Source: Megaleporinus macrocephalus
Taxonomy: Eukaryota > Chordata > Actinopteri > Characiformes > Anostomidae
DNA: 64,000 nt
Assembly (NCBI GenBank): GCA_021613375.1
Contig: CM038728.1
Coordinates: forward strand, 35,052,299 to 35,116,298
Direction of reading: 5' to 3'
The translations under genes were made by a program, and so were the position numbers. A model generated the notes under the pieces. The model ran no database searches and was not told the DNA's origin. It was given only the letters and a program-made list of their open reading frames with translations. Within the stretch, counting starts at the first letter, position 1, and each line of letters opens with the position of its first letter. This document shows, piece by piece, positions 1-13,100 of the stretch.

Positions 1-58
1 ACACTAATGACTACACTTCTATACTTCACCTACTACATTAATTAGTACACTTCTATAC
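1..58 (+). repeat. Edge of 34-bp satellite array
   Basis: The window opens inside a tandem repeat. One full 34-bp unit and most of a second are visible, with core ACTAATGACTACACTTCTAT. It is the same unit and orientation as the large array at 44942-48264, closest to that array's right-hand subfamily. The second copy carries TTAATTAGTAC, intermediate between the two subfamilies. The array presumably continues upstream of base 1. Confidence 0.9.
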
Positions 59-61
59 CAG

Positions 62-121
62 CTCTTTATCTCCACTTCTTTCTCTCTCTCTCTCTTTCTT
101 TCTATTCTTCTTTTCTCTCCT
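62..121. repeat. Polypyrimidine low-complexity tract
   Basis: A C/T-rich stretch with short CT runs lies directly after the satellite edge. No other function is visible. Confidence 0.7.
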
Positions 122-915
122 ACTTTTATCACTTGCAGGTTATTCTGAGTGGATGTGTGTGTTTGGGGGAGTGATGGAGAGAATAGCTTATTTTTCTTTC
201 TGAATGAAAATGAAGGGAAACTGTCTAAACTGCCAGAGAACAGATTAAAGCAGCATTTAAAGGACACGCCGGATCTCCACCGGGCCCAGTCCTCATCATC
301 AGAAATCATCAGACATCACAGTGGAGGGGAAGAGAGAGAGAGAGAGATAGAATGAGGCAGTTCAGCGGTGAGGAAGAATGAGGACCACCTCCCAGTCTAA
401 TTACAACACAAAAGGCCCATCAGCCTCAGACATCAGCCGCGCTCCTGCCCCCCGATCCACAGCCGGCTTTCATACGAGAGCCTCATGCAAATCCTCCGTG
501 TTTCCCTCCGTACGCCTCCACGCCGGAGTCACCGGGTCAGCGATTCAAAGGCAGCTATCAGAGTCGCTGAATGTCAGGCAGCGTATAAAACCTGATCATG
601 TGTCGTGGCGGGAGGACCGGGCTTTTGATCACGCTCCTCATCTCCCTCTTAACATTCAGCAGGTTCATCACTCTGCTCCTGTAAACAAAGCTGGAGCTGA
701 AGCTCGCTTCTAAGGTGAGGAGATAATCCAGCTCATTTCAGATCTGACTCGTTGGCTGCAAGGAATAAATGAATATTTCATTGTTTCATAAAAAACCCAC
801 TTGGAAAGAAATCCAATCACAGAGTCCGTCCTCACCTCCTTCACAGACGAGCAGAAATCAGACCTACACCAGCCTAACAAATCATCTTCAACATCAACAA
901 ACCAAACAACAAACC
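122..915. other. Ordinary-complexity non-coding stretch
   Basis: Mixed-composition sequence with a short GA run near 330-350. The longest open frame (378-713, 111 codons) resembles no protein I recognise and has no clear splice context. I see no gene. Confidence 0.5.
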
Positions 916-2028
<1,113 letters not shown>

Positions 2029-2939
2029 CTGGGTTCTGTTCTGTGTGAGTTGTACTAGATTCTAACTGAGATTTATAAAATAACAGTGTGTTTAAATTCT
2101 GTGTTTAATTAAAATTAGTTTTATGTAAATTGATTGTTTTGCTCGTGGTGTGATTCCTACTGTTACGTTCTAACTCGTCTCCACGTTCTCCGGCTGTTCT
2201 GAGGTCTGAGTGTCTGAGATGGAGCCAGATAGTCAGCAGATGGTGAGGAGGCGCGAGAAAGGTCAGATCTGGGTAATGAATTAAAATCAGTTTTGAGGTT
2301 CAAAGGTTACATTTTAGCTCCCGCTGTGTGTTTTCGTCGAGCTGGTCCAACACGGCGAGAAAAAAACGAGTTCGGAACTCTTAGTGAAACGTCCGCGTCG
2401 TACAGTATATGCATTTCTCCTGCCAGGAGCGCTTTCCCTGACGTGATTGATGGTCTCAATTGCTTCCCGAGAACGAATGTCATGGCTGCCTTCCTTCAGA
2501 TGCATACGATGCACCGAGAATAGTCTGAAACAACTCGGACTAAACAGCCCGCGTCCGCGCTTCCCCTTCAGCCGAATGTCAAATTCAAATGTTCTGCACG
2601 CGTTTCTTCCCGACGCAGGAATGCGCTGGCTGACTTGTCAGGGTATCCGATACCGGTTTCATTTCTCTAATTATTTCTCTGTCGTGACAGCCCGCCTGTC
2701 CGCGCTGTGACTTCCTCGTCCCCTGTGGATGTTGTTCTCATTTTCTGTTGATGGTGTTCTTGTGTTCTCTACAATCCCTCCAGGCGAAGGTCAAACTTCT
2801 CACTTCTTCACAGATTTGTAATGAGTAGAGTAGCTTGTACCCAAACGGCAGTGGAAGTATTGTTACTACCATAAAACAACTAACGGCAAAATGCGTACAA
2901 GTCCATCCGGCGCCTCTCACACCAACACGCTAAAGCTCA
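2029..2939. other. Ordinary-complexity non-coding stretch
   Basis: Mixed sequence with several CpG-containing segments (2200-2720). Short open frames on both strands (at most 87 codons) overlap one another and show no recognisable domain. No gene is called. Confidence 0.5.
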
Positions 2940-3300
2940 GACATAGAGTCCTGAGCAAGTTTTAGCCACTTGGGAATGTTATTATATATATAAAAGCTAT
3001 TTAATTACAGACAGGACTTTTTTATTTAGTCAGTAAACACTTTATTATTAAATATTAATCAGTATTAATAGAGTAAGTAGTGCTTCTTGTGAAAAAAACT
3101 CAGTATTATTATCAGTTCTTATCTAATATCTGCTTTGACTGCTCAGTACTTCATTAAGCTAAATCAAGATTACTGCTGAAGGAACTGAATACATTCATAC
3201 AATGTTTGGGGCGTCCAGGAGAAATCTGGAACTACACATTGTTCTTCAAACTTCAAACTACCAATAAAACTAGAAATCAGCCATCCTTCTGGATGTTCTA
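2940..3300 (+). repeat. Dispersed repeat, copy 1 (partner 39488-40135)
   Basis: This segment aligns by eye over most of its length with 39488-40135. Shared parts include the ATTATATATA and TTAATCAGTATTAATAGAG segments and the right part ending in GGGGCGTCCAGGAGAAATC. The two copies share order and orientation. Copy 1 has one instance of the TTATTAAATATTAATCAG segment, which is tandemly expanded in copy 2. A fragment in reverse orientation lies at about 41277-41400. The class is unknown. Confidence 0.8.
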
Positions 3301-3342
3301 GCTACATCACTGACTATTATTCATGTTCTAACCAGGTTCTAT

Positions 3343-3344
<2 letters not shown>

Positions 3345-3398
<54 letters not shown>

Positions 3399-3480
3399 AA
3401 TAATAATAATAATAATAATAATAATCTTGATTTATAGAGTACATTTCATATCAATGGCAGTTCATATGGTTTATGGTTTC
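3345..3480. repeat. (ATT)n/(ATA)n inverted microsatellite plus dispersed-repeat fragment
   Basis: A TTA run (3345-3396) is followed through AACAA by an ATA run to 3425, so the tract can fold back on itself. The downstream TTTATAGAGTACATTTCATA with nearby TGGCAG matches 59802-59870. This resembles a common fish interspersed repeat containing TTTATAGAGCAC-TTTTCA. Confidence 0.85.
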
Positions 3481-3799
3481 CTTTGTTTTTAATAATAATT
3501 TTAAAGATCCTGTGGCTGAACAGTTCCCAATCCTGCCGTGATGATGCAATACATATCATGCAATATAATGCAATCATGCAGCTCTTCTATACACTCAGTA
3601 ATGACAGGGGGCGCTAGAGGACAACTCAGAGCAGGTTCTGTGGTTATTCCAACAGCCACAACAGCTAAACGTGGACAGTAGAAGAGCGGCATCTAAAGTA
3701 TGTGTATGTATGTGTATGAGATTGTTTGTCCAGGCTTGTCCCCTGTTACGCTGCCCCCTTGCTGTGATGCTAAGAATGCAGCTTGCACGTGTGTTGCAC
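3481..3799. other. Non-coding stretch
   Basis: Mixed sequence, no recognisable gene. It ends where a dispersed palindromic element begins. Confidence 0.4.
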
Positions 3800-4195
3800 T
3801 ATAAAATGCATCTGTGCTGCTGGAGTGTTTAAACACCTCACTGATAATCGTCCACCAACCAAAACTATCCGGACAGCAGTGTCCTGTGGGCGGCGTCCTG
3901 CGTCCACTGATGAAGAACTAGAGGAACACAAACTGTGCAGCAGCAGATGAGCTACTGTCTCTGACTTTACATCTACAAGGTGGACCAGCAAGTAGTAGAA
4001 GTGTCTAATAGAGTGGACAGTGAGTGGACACAGTGTTTAAACACTCCAGCAGCAGCACTGCTGTGTCTGATCCACTCACACCAACACAACACACACCCTA
4101 ATAGTACTTGTTCTGTGGTGGTCCTGTGGGGGGTCCTGACTATTGAAGGACTACAGTCTGTAAGTGCTCAGTGGGGCTGATAAAGTTTAATGTTA
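3800..4195 (+). mobile_element. Palindromic dispersed element, partial copy A
   Basis: The segment matches the reverse complement of 62705-63060. Over about 130 bp (3952-4083) I count one mismatch by eye against the copy at 62777-62910. Hallmarks are GTGTTTAAACACTCCAGCAG, a GAGTGGACAGTGAGTGGACA segment, and CCTGTGGGGGGTCCTGAC near the right end, then GGGCTGATAAAG and TTTAATGTTA. These agree with my recollection of an abundant fish non-autonomous element whose two halves are inverted copies. Short open frames inside (for example 3980-4180) also occur in the other copy, but are by-products of the repeat. Confidence 0.85.
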
Positions 4196-5269
4196 GCATC
4201 ATTTAAAGCTAATTCAAAGTTAATTCACTGTTAATTTATTGTAATCATCATTTAAATCAGAAAGTGTGGCCTAATTAGAATAGTAAACATAAAAGGATTC
4301 ATTCGACCCATTCAAACGTTTCCTACAGAGCCCCTGAAGAACATTCCTCGTCTGTAATTGGAACAAATCTGATCTCCGTCCTGAAAACTGACCTCTTCTC
4401 CTGCGTCCTGCGCTGAATTCCGGCTCCTGGATGATGGACAGGTTTCGGTTAGCTCGTTTTGGACCCGAGCCCGAGCGGGGAATCAGCGACGATTGCGAAG
4501 GTCAAACCTCCTGACCATCTCCACGTTGTCCTTCAGCCACACCTTCTGACACGAATCTCCATTCATCAGTTTAACCCCGTTCTCCAGTCACCCGGCATGA
4601 AGCGGCCAGATCAATCAACCCGCATTGTAATTTCATCAGGCTTCCCCGGCCCGCCTCCGCCATATGGACGTCCACCCATCCATCATGGGGGTATTAGGCA
4701 GCGGTGTTTAAAGCGGTCCGGGAAAAATGCATGAATCGACTGCTCTCCGCGAGGGGGTAGTGCTCCGGAGGAACAGTCAATGGATTTGTAATGACATGTG
4801 AGAACTCATTTATCATATTCTGTACATCTGACTATGTACCAGAGTAAATAATGTGTTTTTCTCCGGCACATCTTCTCCACATCAATATTCTTCTCCACAT
4901 TAAGAGCCAACAAATGTACAGCGCAGGGCTTTATCTGGTTTGCTAAAGCAGTGAGTGCATTACACAACCTGTTCTGTTCCGTTATCAATGAATAAAGACC
5001 ACTTTTTCACCTCCACAAACTATATTTCATGCTGGCATCTTGTGTCTTTCTCTGTATGGTTTGTCAGACCTGCTGTACAGTAGATTAATTAACAGACTAT
5101 TACTGACATCCCGGCAGTAGAAAGTGTGCTATTACTCTATTTCAGCAATAATAAGAATAATAATAGTGTATTAACACTGTAATAACCAGTAGTTCACTGA
5201 CAGTTAACAACTGACATCACAAAATATTCAAATGTTTGTATGATACATAATTATTATGGCAAGCCAAAC
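4196..5269. other. Ordinary-complexity non-coding stretch
   Basis: The left part is AT-rich. 4380-4760 is more GC-balanced, with many CpGs. A 91-codon frame at 4459-4734 resembles no known protein. No gene is called; conservation with other fish is untested. Confidence 0.5.
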
Positions 5270-5636
5270 AGAAAATATTTAATTAACATTGATATATATG
5301 TAATGAACATTAATATATATGGAATAAAAATGTATATATATTGTATGAACATTGATATATAAGAAATGAACTTCAATACATATATATATATATATGTATA
5401 GAATGCACAGAAATATATATTTTCATTCCATATATGTATGGAATGAACATTAATATATAAATAGAATGAGCATTGTATTATATATGGAATAAAATTGCTA
5501 TATATGGAATGAACATTGATATATGTGGAATATATAGTAGTATAATAGTAGTATAATAGTACAATAGTACTATAACAGTATATTAGTAGTATATATAATA
5601 GTATATTAGTAGTATAGTAGTATAATATTATAAGAG
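5270..5636. repeat. AT-rich degenerate repeat
   Basis: Loosely repeated GGAATGAACATTGATATAT units (5280-5530) are followed by AGTAGTATAATAG-type repeats (5530-5635). The period is irregular. Simple-sequence expansion is the likely origin. Confidence 0.7.
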
Positions 5637-5673
5637 TAACTGCTCTGTGGGGGTCCTATAGGGGTCCTGATCA
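5637..5673 (+). mobile_element. Short fragment of the palindromic element (copy D)
   Basis: CTGCTCTGTGGGGGTCCTAT followed by GGGGTCCTGATCATT matches the segment of copy A near 4110-4145. It abuts the GATA array directly. Confidence 0.6.
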
Positions 5674-5674
5674 T

Positions 5675-5963
<289 letters not shown>

Positions 5964-6702
5964 TCACATCATAAAGAGAATGCTGGCCACAGTAGAGTGG
6001 TAGAACATGTGTAGGAGCTTCCTACAGATGTTACAGGAGCACAGGAACCCTCCTGTATATTAGAAGCTTATATCTTGTATGTATGTGTGTTAATGTGATT
6101 TCCTGACATCACGAAAGCAATAACTTTAATAAAGAATTTAATAAATAAATCTAATTTTAATAATAATAGTCTGTATGTAGTGTTTTAATAACGTTTACTG
6201 TGTGACGGACTATCAGTTCTCTACGACACTGAGCCCTAAAGTCCCTACAGACTCCGTCTAACCCCTAAACGTTAGCGCCTGTGAAAACAAAGGCATGTTT
6301 TATTAATTTATACATGCTTTATTTATGACGCGTGCTCTTCATTCAGCCACACGTTTGTCATTTTTTGACATTGAGACCAGAGTCAGAGCGGAGCGTGTGA
6401 GCGCAGGAGCGCCGGTGCAGAGGAACTCAGTGGGAAGTGAACGGAGCTGCTGCTGGAAGCGAAAGTCTTTTCCTGCGTTATCACGACTGTCGTGTTTGAC
6501 TGGTGATATTTTACTCACGTACAGACTGACGGTGGCTTCAGGCCGTCATGTCACTTAAAACTGTTTAAAACTGTGTTTAAAATTCTATTAATCTCAGCAG
6601 TCAATACTTATAACACAGTCTAACCACGACACAACAAATCCACAACACGCCGGGTTCCTGAGTTCTCCAGCCATCGCATTCATTTGTTGGGTTCCATCAC
6701 CA

Positions 6703-6708
<6 letters not shown>
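5964..6708. other. Non-coding stretch
   Basis: Mixed sequence. An open frame at 6325-6558 (77 codons) has no recognisable domain. No gene is called. Confidence 0.45.

Positions 6709-6763
<55 letters not shown>
6709..6763. repeat. (TA)n microsatellite
   Basis: An uninterrupted TA run of about 27 units, broken on its right by the foldback element at 6764-7076. A shorter TA run resumes at about 7077. Confidence 0.95.
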
Positions 6764-6765
<2 letters not shown>

Positions 6766-7076
6766 AGTCAAAAGTAACAGTACACCCTTTTATTTCAGAA
6801 AGGAAAGGGAGAATGATGTATCTGAATACCCCAGCAAGTAACGAGGTCCTAAACATGGCCATTTGAACCACAAGAGATATTGCAAATCAGATTGCATCAA
6901 TCAATTTCTGAGAGAGTTCTGGTCTTCTTTGATCTGCTACACGGCAACCTTCCCATTGGGTTTGGGACATAGCCTAAAAAATAGGACCCCTCACCCCTTA
7001 CATTGCTTGCTGGGGTATTCAGATACGTAATTTTCCCAATCTGAAATAAAGATAATACATTTTCACCCACCCTGTG
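6764..7076. mobile_element. Foldback/MITE-like element in a (TA)n tract
   Basis: The arms 6790-6843 and 7001-7050 are inverted repeats sharing TATCTGAATACCCCAGCAAG and TTATTTCAGA. Both sides are flanked by TA repeats, which fits insertion at a TA target as in the Tc1/mariner superfamily, although TA slippage could mimic this. The outer tips have diverged. The element has no transposase. Part of its interior recurs inverted at 9848-9933, so it belongs to a dispersed family. Confidence 0.75.
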
Positions 7077-7157
7077 TATATATATATATATCAATATATC
7101 TTCTCACAAAATCCACTTTTTGAATGTCTGGTGGCACTTGGGGTGTTTCTCAAACCC

Positions 7158-7231
7158 TAGTGAGTGTGTAAGTAGGCTGTCTAGGTAGTGAGTGTGTAAG
7201 TAGGCTGTCTAGGTAGTGAGTGTGTAAGTAT
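7158..7231 (+). repeat. 28-bp tandem repeat, 2.6 copies
   Basis: TAGTGAGTGTGTAAGTAGGC plus CTGTCTAGG-type sequence repeats at 7158, 7186 and 7214 with no visible mismatch in the shared part. Confidence 0.9.
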
Positions 7232-8259
7232 CAGTGTTCTCTCCTCATCTCTCCTCATAAAACAGATTACTGAGACGCTCTAGTTAGAGAGAGACTGCGT
7301 CACGGCTTGTTCCCCCCACTGCAGCACGCCACCGGTGGTTTAGCTGGTTGCTAAGATACCAGCCGCCATCCAAAACAATAGCACGAGGCTTAAAAATCTG
7401 CTAGCATAAATGCTAATGTGTGGAGTATAAAGTGTAAATGGTGAAGGACTCGTTACAGAGTTGATAACAAAATACTGTTTTGTGTGATTATATGACCAGA
7501 AACACATTAAAACTCCAGAGAATCAAAATAACTCACATTTTAAAACCACTTCACTGCTCCTAGATTAGCCTGCACTGCATCATGGGATTGTCTTAGCGGC
7601 TGAGGAAGCATTAGATGCTTCCTTTAAACCAGGTCTAAATAAGATGTAAAATGATGCTTATGTAGGAGCTCAGTAGGATTTGAGACACACCCATGGTCTC
7701 CACCATCATCTAATCAACAACCCTTTTCAAGTTTAGCATCTCTGGCAAGAGCAAAGGTTTGGTCTCAACATTGGTAATGGCACAACTCCCACCTCCCCCC
7801 AATTTTTTAAATATTTATATAAGCTCTACACTACAAGATTAGAACTATGAACACGGTTGCTGATAAAAGAGTAGATGTTAGGAAGTTACTTCGTAATAGA
7901 AAAATAGTATTTGTGTTTTTTTTTATCCAACATCAACGTTTTCGTTGTTATATTTCCAAAATAAGAACAGGTGATGTTGTAGCATTTCTATTAGTCAGCA
8001 AAAAATTGTGACACATGCTTCTCTTTAAACAAATGACAATACTAATATTTTTTTTTTGTAAGGACAATTTATTCATTAAAATTATTTTAAACTAGTTAAA
8101 CTAACTGAAAAATTGCAATTGATAACTGAAATTGAAAATAATTTTTTTTTTTACTTTTTTTTAATTCACCTAAAAGTTCAATAAATACACACCCTGTATG
8201 TTTCCTGCTGCTAGAAACTAGCCTGCTGGCCTACAGGTGACAGAAACCAGGGTTAGCAT
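7232..8259. other. Non-coding stretch with a dispersed-repeat fragment
   Basis: AT-rich sequence. 7571-7720 shares GCATCATGGGA, then GCTGAGGAA and GATGCTTCCTT, with 34751-34840, so both are copies of one interspersed repeat. Poly-T and poly-A runs lie near 7920 and 8050-8160. No gene is seen. Confidence 0.55.
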
Positions 8260-8493
8260 GTTAGTTAGTTAGTTAGTTAGTGGTCTTTGGCTACTGGTCA
8301 GTTAGATAGTTAGTTACTGGTTTTTGGCTACTAATTAGTTAGTTATTAGTTACTGGTCTTTGGCTACTGGTCAGTTAGATAGTTAGTTAGTGGTCTTTGG
8401 CTACTGGTCAGTTAGATAGTTAGTTACTGGTCTTTGGCTACTGGTCAGTTATATAGTTAGTTACTGGTCTTTGACTACTGATTAGTTAGTTTA
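8260..8493 (+). repeat. About 37-bp minisatellite with TTAG runs
   Basis: A unit containing GGTCTTTGGCTACTGGTCAG followed by TTAGATAGTTAGTTACT is repeated about five to six times. The TTAG core is itself a tetranucleotide repeat and gives irregular unit lengths. Confidence 0.9.
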
Positions 8494-8591
8494 CTAGCGA
8501 CCTATTAAAAAAAGTGATTGGAGTCGATTCTTCTACATCAGCACGTTTAGACGTTGGGGTCAAGTCTTGACTAATGGCATTTAAGGCGAAA

Positions 8592-8652
8592 TTTCCATTC
8601 CACCTTAAGTGGCGCTGCAGTCACTGCTGTATTATTTAAGGTGGACTGGAAA
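8592..8652. repeat. Small inverted-repeat (hairpin) element
   Basis: TTTCCATTCCACCTTAA (8592-8608) pairs with TTAAGGTGGACTGGAAAA (8635-8652) around a loop containing GGCGCTGCAG. Related hairpins with the TTTAAGGTGGA arm lie at 52210-52277 and 63215-63307. Confidence 0.7.
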
Positions 8653-9059
8653 AGTTGATTACAAAGCTCAATACAATTCTGACTACAGTGATGATTTTCT
8701 CAATGCATCAATCTGAGTTTCCCCCTCGAATCCACATATACAAACATTAATTAAATAATTAAATAAATTAAATAAAGGCAGTACATGAAGTAAATAAATA
8801 CATTTATGATTTTCTTTCGTGTTTCAACCTAAAAGTGACTAAACTACGTGGAGGATGGTTTAAAGTCTGCTGTATCCAGTAATCTCCAGCTCTGGCTCTG
8901 TTTTGGTGAGAATTAAGTGGAATCTGGGAGTCGATTGCATCGATTCCAGCAGCAGGAGTCGAGAGTCGGAGTCGATTCCAGAGTCGAGCGTCACACGCTG
9001 TGTGGTGAAAAAACCCTGAAGTCTGGAAGACGCTCGCCAGCTCTGAGGACTGACAGCCC
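8653..9059. other. Non-coding stretch
   Basis: AT-rich, then a segment rich in GAGTCGATTCC-like words near 8930-8990. A long minus-strand frame across 8804-9301 crosses a dispersed repeat and simple AT sequence and is not gene-like. Confidence 0.4.
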
Positions 9060-9500
9060 TGAAAACTCAAAATTTCAAGAGTTTTATTGTCATGTGTACA
9101 GCAGAAACAGACAGTTACACTGTACAATAAAATTCTTACTTTGCTGCTCCTCCATTCACCAATAGATAAAGATAACAAATAAAAGAAATAAAAAATATAT
9201 ATACAAAATATACAAAGTATAATAATATAAGTTGAAGTAGATAAAAGTATTTTTATTGTTAAAGAATAAAAAATAAAAGTTGTGTGTGCTTTTATGTGCA
9301 AGTATGAAGAGCAGCAGCCATAAAGTGCAAGTTGAAAGTAACAAATGTAAACAATAATGTTTTTGTGAGTAGCGAATGTAAACAGTATTGTATGTAAACA
9401 GCAGTACAGCAGTGAGTATAAGGAGTTAAAATCAGACCAGTTAGAAACCAGTTGAGATAGGAGAGGTTAGAGAGATAGTCAGTGTTAACTGATCAATCAG
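9060..9500 (+). repeat. Dispersed fish-type repeat (TTTTATTGTCATGTGTAC family)
   Basis: The left end carries GAGTTTTATTGTCATGTGTA and ATAAAATTCTTACTTTGCTG. The right part has AAACCAGTTGAGATAGGAGA and AACTGATCAATCAG. I recall this combination from an abundant teleost interspersed repeat, with an AT-rich middle between conserved ends. The class is uncertain. Confidence 0.6.
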
Positions 9501-10155
9501 TAAGTATCATATATTTACATGTTGGGACCCGAGCCCTCTGATAGGCCTTCCCCGTTCAACCAATCATAGACCAGTGTAGAAAAACTCCACCTCTCACAGA
9601 CACTTACTGATTATGTCTACAAATATTGGTAGAAACAATTACTACTTTTTAAAATGTTGGTACTTTATGGTTATATAGTACACTGTATATTAATTGTTTA
9701 TAATATATTTATAGCAAACATGAACAACAAAGTAACTACTGGTGATGTAGCCTCTGTTACAAATGGATTTCAGCTGTACAGCTTATGTAATTACACACGT
9801 GTATCAATTTCTACACTACATATAATTACATTAATGTAATTAATGAAGGTGGTCATGTAGCAGATCAAAGAAGACCAGAACTGTATCAGAAATTTATTGG
9901 TGTAATCAGATTTGTAATATCTCTTGTGGTTTAAATGTTATCAATACAGAAAGTTACAACAACAACCTCATTAAACACCATGTTCAGTGTGATGTACCTG
10001 ATGCTGAACTCAGATCTGAAGGCTCAGCTCAGCACCAGAGACAGCTCATTAAACATGTTGTTGATCCAATACGGCGGCTTTCTGTAATACTCTCCTAGCT
10101 GGACTTCCAAAAAGACAATCAAACAACTGAGTTCTCACTAGGAGCAAAAGAAGGG
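9501..10155. other. Non-coding stretch with two repeat fragments
   Basis: 9717-9800 shares AACAACAAAGTAACTACTGG-like sequence and order with 35465-35530. 9848-9933 is an inverted partial copy of the interior of the element at 6764-7076. The right end (9940-10155) is unique and abuts the large array. No gene is seen. Confidence 0.6.
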
Positions 10156-13100
10156 AACACACCACCCCATTCTTAAACCCTTACACTGGATACCAGTATA
10201 AACACATCACCCCATTCTTAAACCCTTACACTGGATACCAGTATAAACACATCACCCCATTCTTAAACCCTTACACTGGATACCAGTATAAACACACCAC
10301 CCCCATTCTTAAACCCTTACACTGGATACCAGTATAAACACATCACCCCATTCTTAAACCCTTACACTGGATACCAGTATAAACACATCACCCCCATTCT
10401 TAAACCCTTACACTGGATACCAGTATAAACACACCACCCCATTCTTAAACCCTTACACTGGATACCAGTATAAACACATCACCCCATTCTTAAACCCTTA
10501 CACTGAATACCAGTATAAACACACCACCCCATTCTTAAACCCTTACACTGGATACCAGTATAAACACACCACCCCCATTCTTAAACCTTTACACTGGATA
10601 CCAGTATAAACACACCACCCCCATTCTCAAACCCTTACACTGGATACCAGTATAAACACATCACCCCCATTCTTAAACCCTTACACTGAATACCAGTATA
10701 AACACATCACACCCATTCTTAAATCCTTACACTGGATACCAGTATAAACACATCACTCCCATTCTTAAACCCTTACACTGAATACCAGTATAAACACACC
10801 ACCCCCATTCTTAAACCCTTACACTGAATACCAGTATAAACACACCACCCCATTCTTAAATCCTTACACTGGATACCAGTATAAACACACCACCCCATTC
10901 TTAAACCCTTACACTGAATACCAGTATAAACACATCACCCCATTCTTAAACCCTTACACTGGATACCAGTATAAACACATCACCCCCATTCTTAAATCCT
11001 TACACTGGATACCAGTATAAACACATCACCCCCATTCTTAAACCCTTACACTGGATACCAGTATAAACACATCACCCCCATTCTTAAATCCTTACACTGA
11101 ATACCAGTATAAACACACCACCCCCATTTTTAAACCCTTACACTGAATACCAGTATAAACACATCACCCCCATTCTTAAATCCTTACACTGGATACCAGT
11201 ATAAACACATCACCCCCATTCTTAAACCCTTACACTGGATACCAGTATAAACACATCACCCCCATTCTAAAATCCTTACACTGGATACCAGTATAAACAC
11301 ATCACCCCCATTCTTAAATCCTTACACTGGATACCAGTATACACACATCACCCCATTCTTAAACCCTTACACTGGATACCAGTATAAACACATCACCCCC
11401 ATTCTTAAATCCTTACACTGGATACCAGTATAAACACATCACCCCCATTCTTCAACCCTTACACTGAATACCAGTATAAACACATCACCCCCATTCTTCA
11501 ACCCTTACACTGAATACCAGTATAAACACATCACCCCCATTCTTAAATCCTTACACTGAATACCATTATAAACACATCACCCCCATTCTTAAACCCTTAC
11601 ACTGGATACCAGTATAAACACATCACCCCCATTCTTAAATCCTTACACTGAATACCATTATAAACACATCACCCCCATTCTTAAACCCTTACACTGGATA
11701 CCAGTATAAACACATCACCCCCATTCTTAAATCCTTACACTGAATACCATTATAAACACATCACCCCCATTCTTCAACCCTTACACTGAATACCAGTATA
11801 AACACATCACCCCCATTCTTAAACCCTTACACTGGATACCAGTATAAACACATCACCCCCATTCTTAATCCTTACACTGAATACCAGTATAAACACATCA
11901 CCCCCATTCTTCAACCCTTACACTGATACCAGTATAAACACATCACCCCCATTCTTCAACCCTTACACTGGATACCAGTATAAACACATCACCCCCATTC
12001 TTCAACCCTTACACTGAATACCAGTATAAACACATCACCCCCATTCTTAAATCCTTACACTGAATACCATTATAAACACATCACCCCCATTCTTAAACCC
12101 TTACACTGGATACCAGTATAAACACATCACCCCCATTCTTAAATCCTTACACTGATACCATTATAAACACATCACCCCCATTCTTAAATCCTTACACTGG
12201 ATACCAGTATAAACACATCACCCCCATTCTTAAATCCTTACACTGGATACCAGTATAAACACATCACCCCCATTCTTAAATCCTTACACTGGATACCAGT
12301 ATAAACACATCACTCCCATTCTTAAATCCTTACACTGGATACCAGTATAAACACATCACTCCCATTCTTAAATCCTTACACTGGATACCAGTATAAACAC
12401 ATCACCCCCATTCTTAAACCTTACACTGGATACCAGTATAAACACATCACCCCCATTCTTAAACCCTTACACTGGATACCAGTATAAACACATCACCCCC
12501 ATTCTTAAACCCTTACACTGGATACCAGTATAAAAACACCACCCCATTCTTAAACCCTTACACTGATACCAGTATAAACACACCACCCCATTCTTAAACC
12601 CTTACACTGGATACCAGTATAAACACACCACCCCATTCTTAAACCCTTACACTGGATACCAGTATAAACACATCACCCCATTCTTAAACCCTTACACTGG
12701 ATACCAGTATAAACACATCACCCCCATTCTTAAACCCTTACACTGGATACCAGTATAAACACATCACCCCATTCTTAAACCCTTACACTGGATACCAGTA
12801 TAAACACACCACCCCATTCTTAAACCCTTACACTGGATACCAGTATAAACACACCACCCCATTCTTAAACCCTTACACTGGATACCAGTATAAACACACC
12901 ACCCCATTCTTAAACCCTTACACTGGATACCAGTATAAACACACCACACCCATTCTTAAACCCTTACACTGGATACCAGTATAAACACATCACCCCATTC
13001 TTAAACCCTTACACTGGATACCAGTATAAACACATCACCCCATTCTTAAACCTTTACACTGAATACCAGTATAAACACATCACCCCCATTCTTAAACCCT

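Noticed and set aside
3980..4180. A 66-codon frame conserved at 62677-62871 (minus)
   Set aside because: The shared peptide (MDQQVV-VSNRVDSEWTQC) comes from two nearly identical copies of a non-autonomous repeat. It diverges at the repeat edge and has no codon-level evidence of selection.
8500..8990. GGAGTCGATTC words at 8520 and near 8960 as transposon ends
   Set aside because: They are in direct, not inverted, orientation, and no target duplication is visible.
8804..9301. 165-codon minus frame
   Set aside because: It crosses an interspersed repeat and an AT-rich simple stretch, which explains the Ile/Tyr/Phe-rich N-terminal part.
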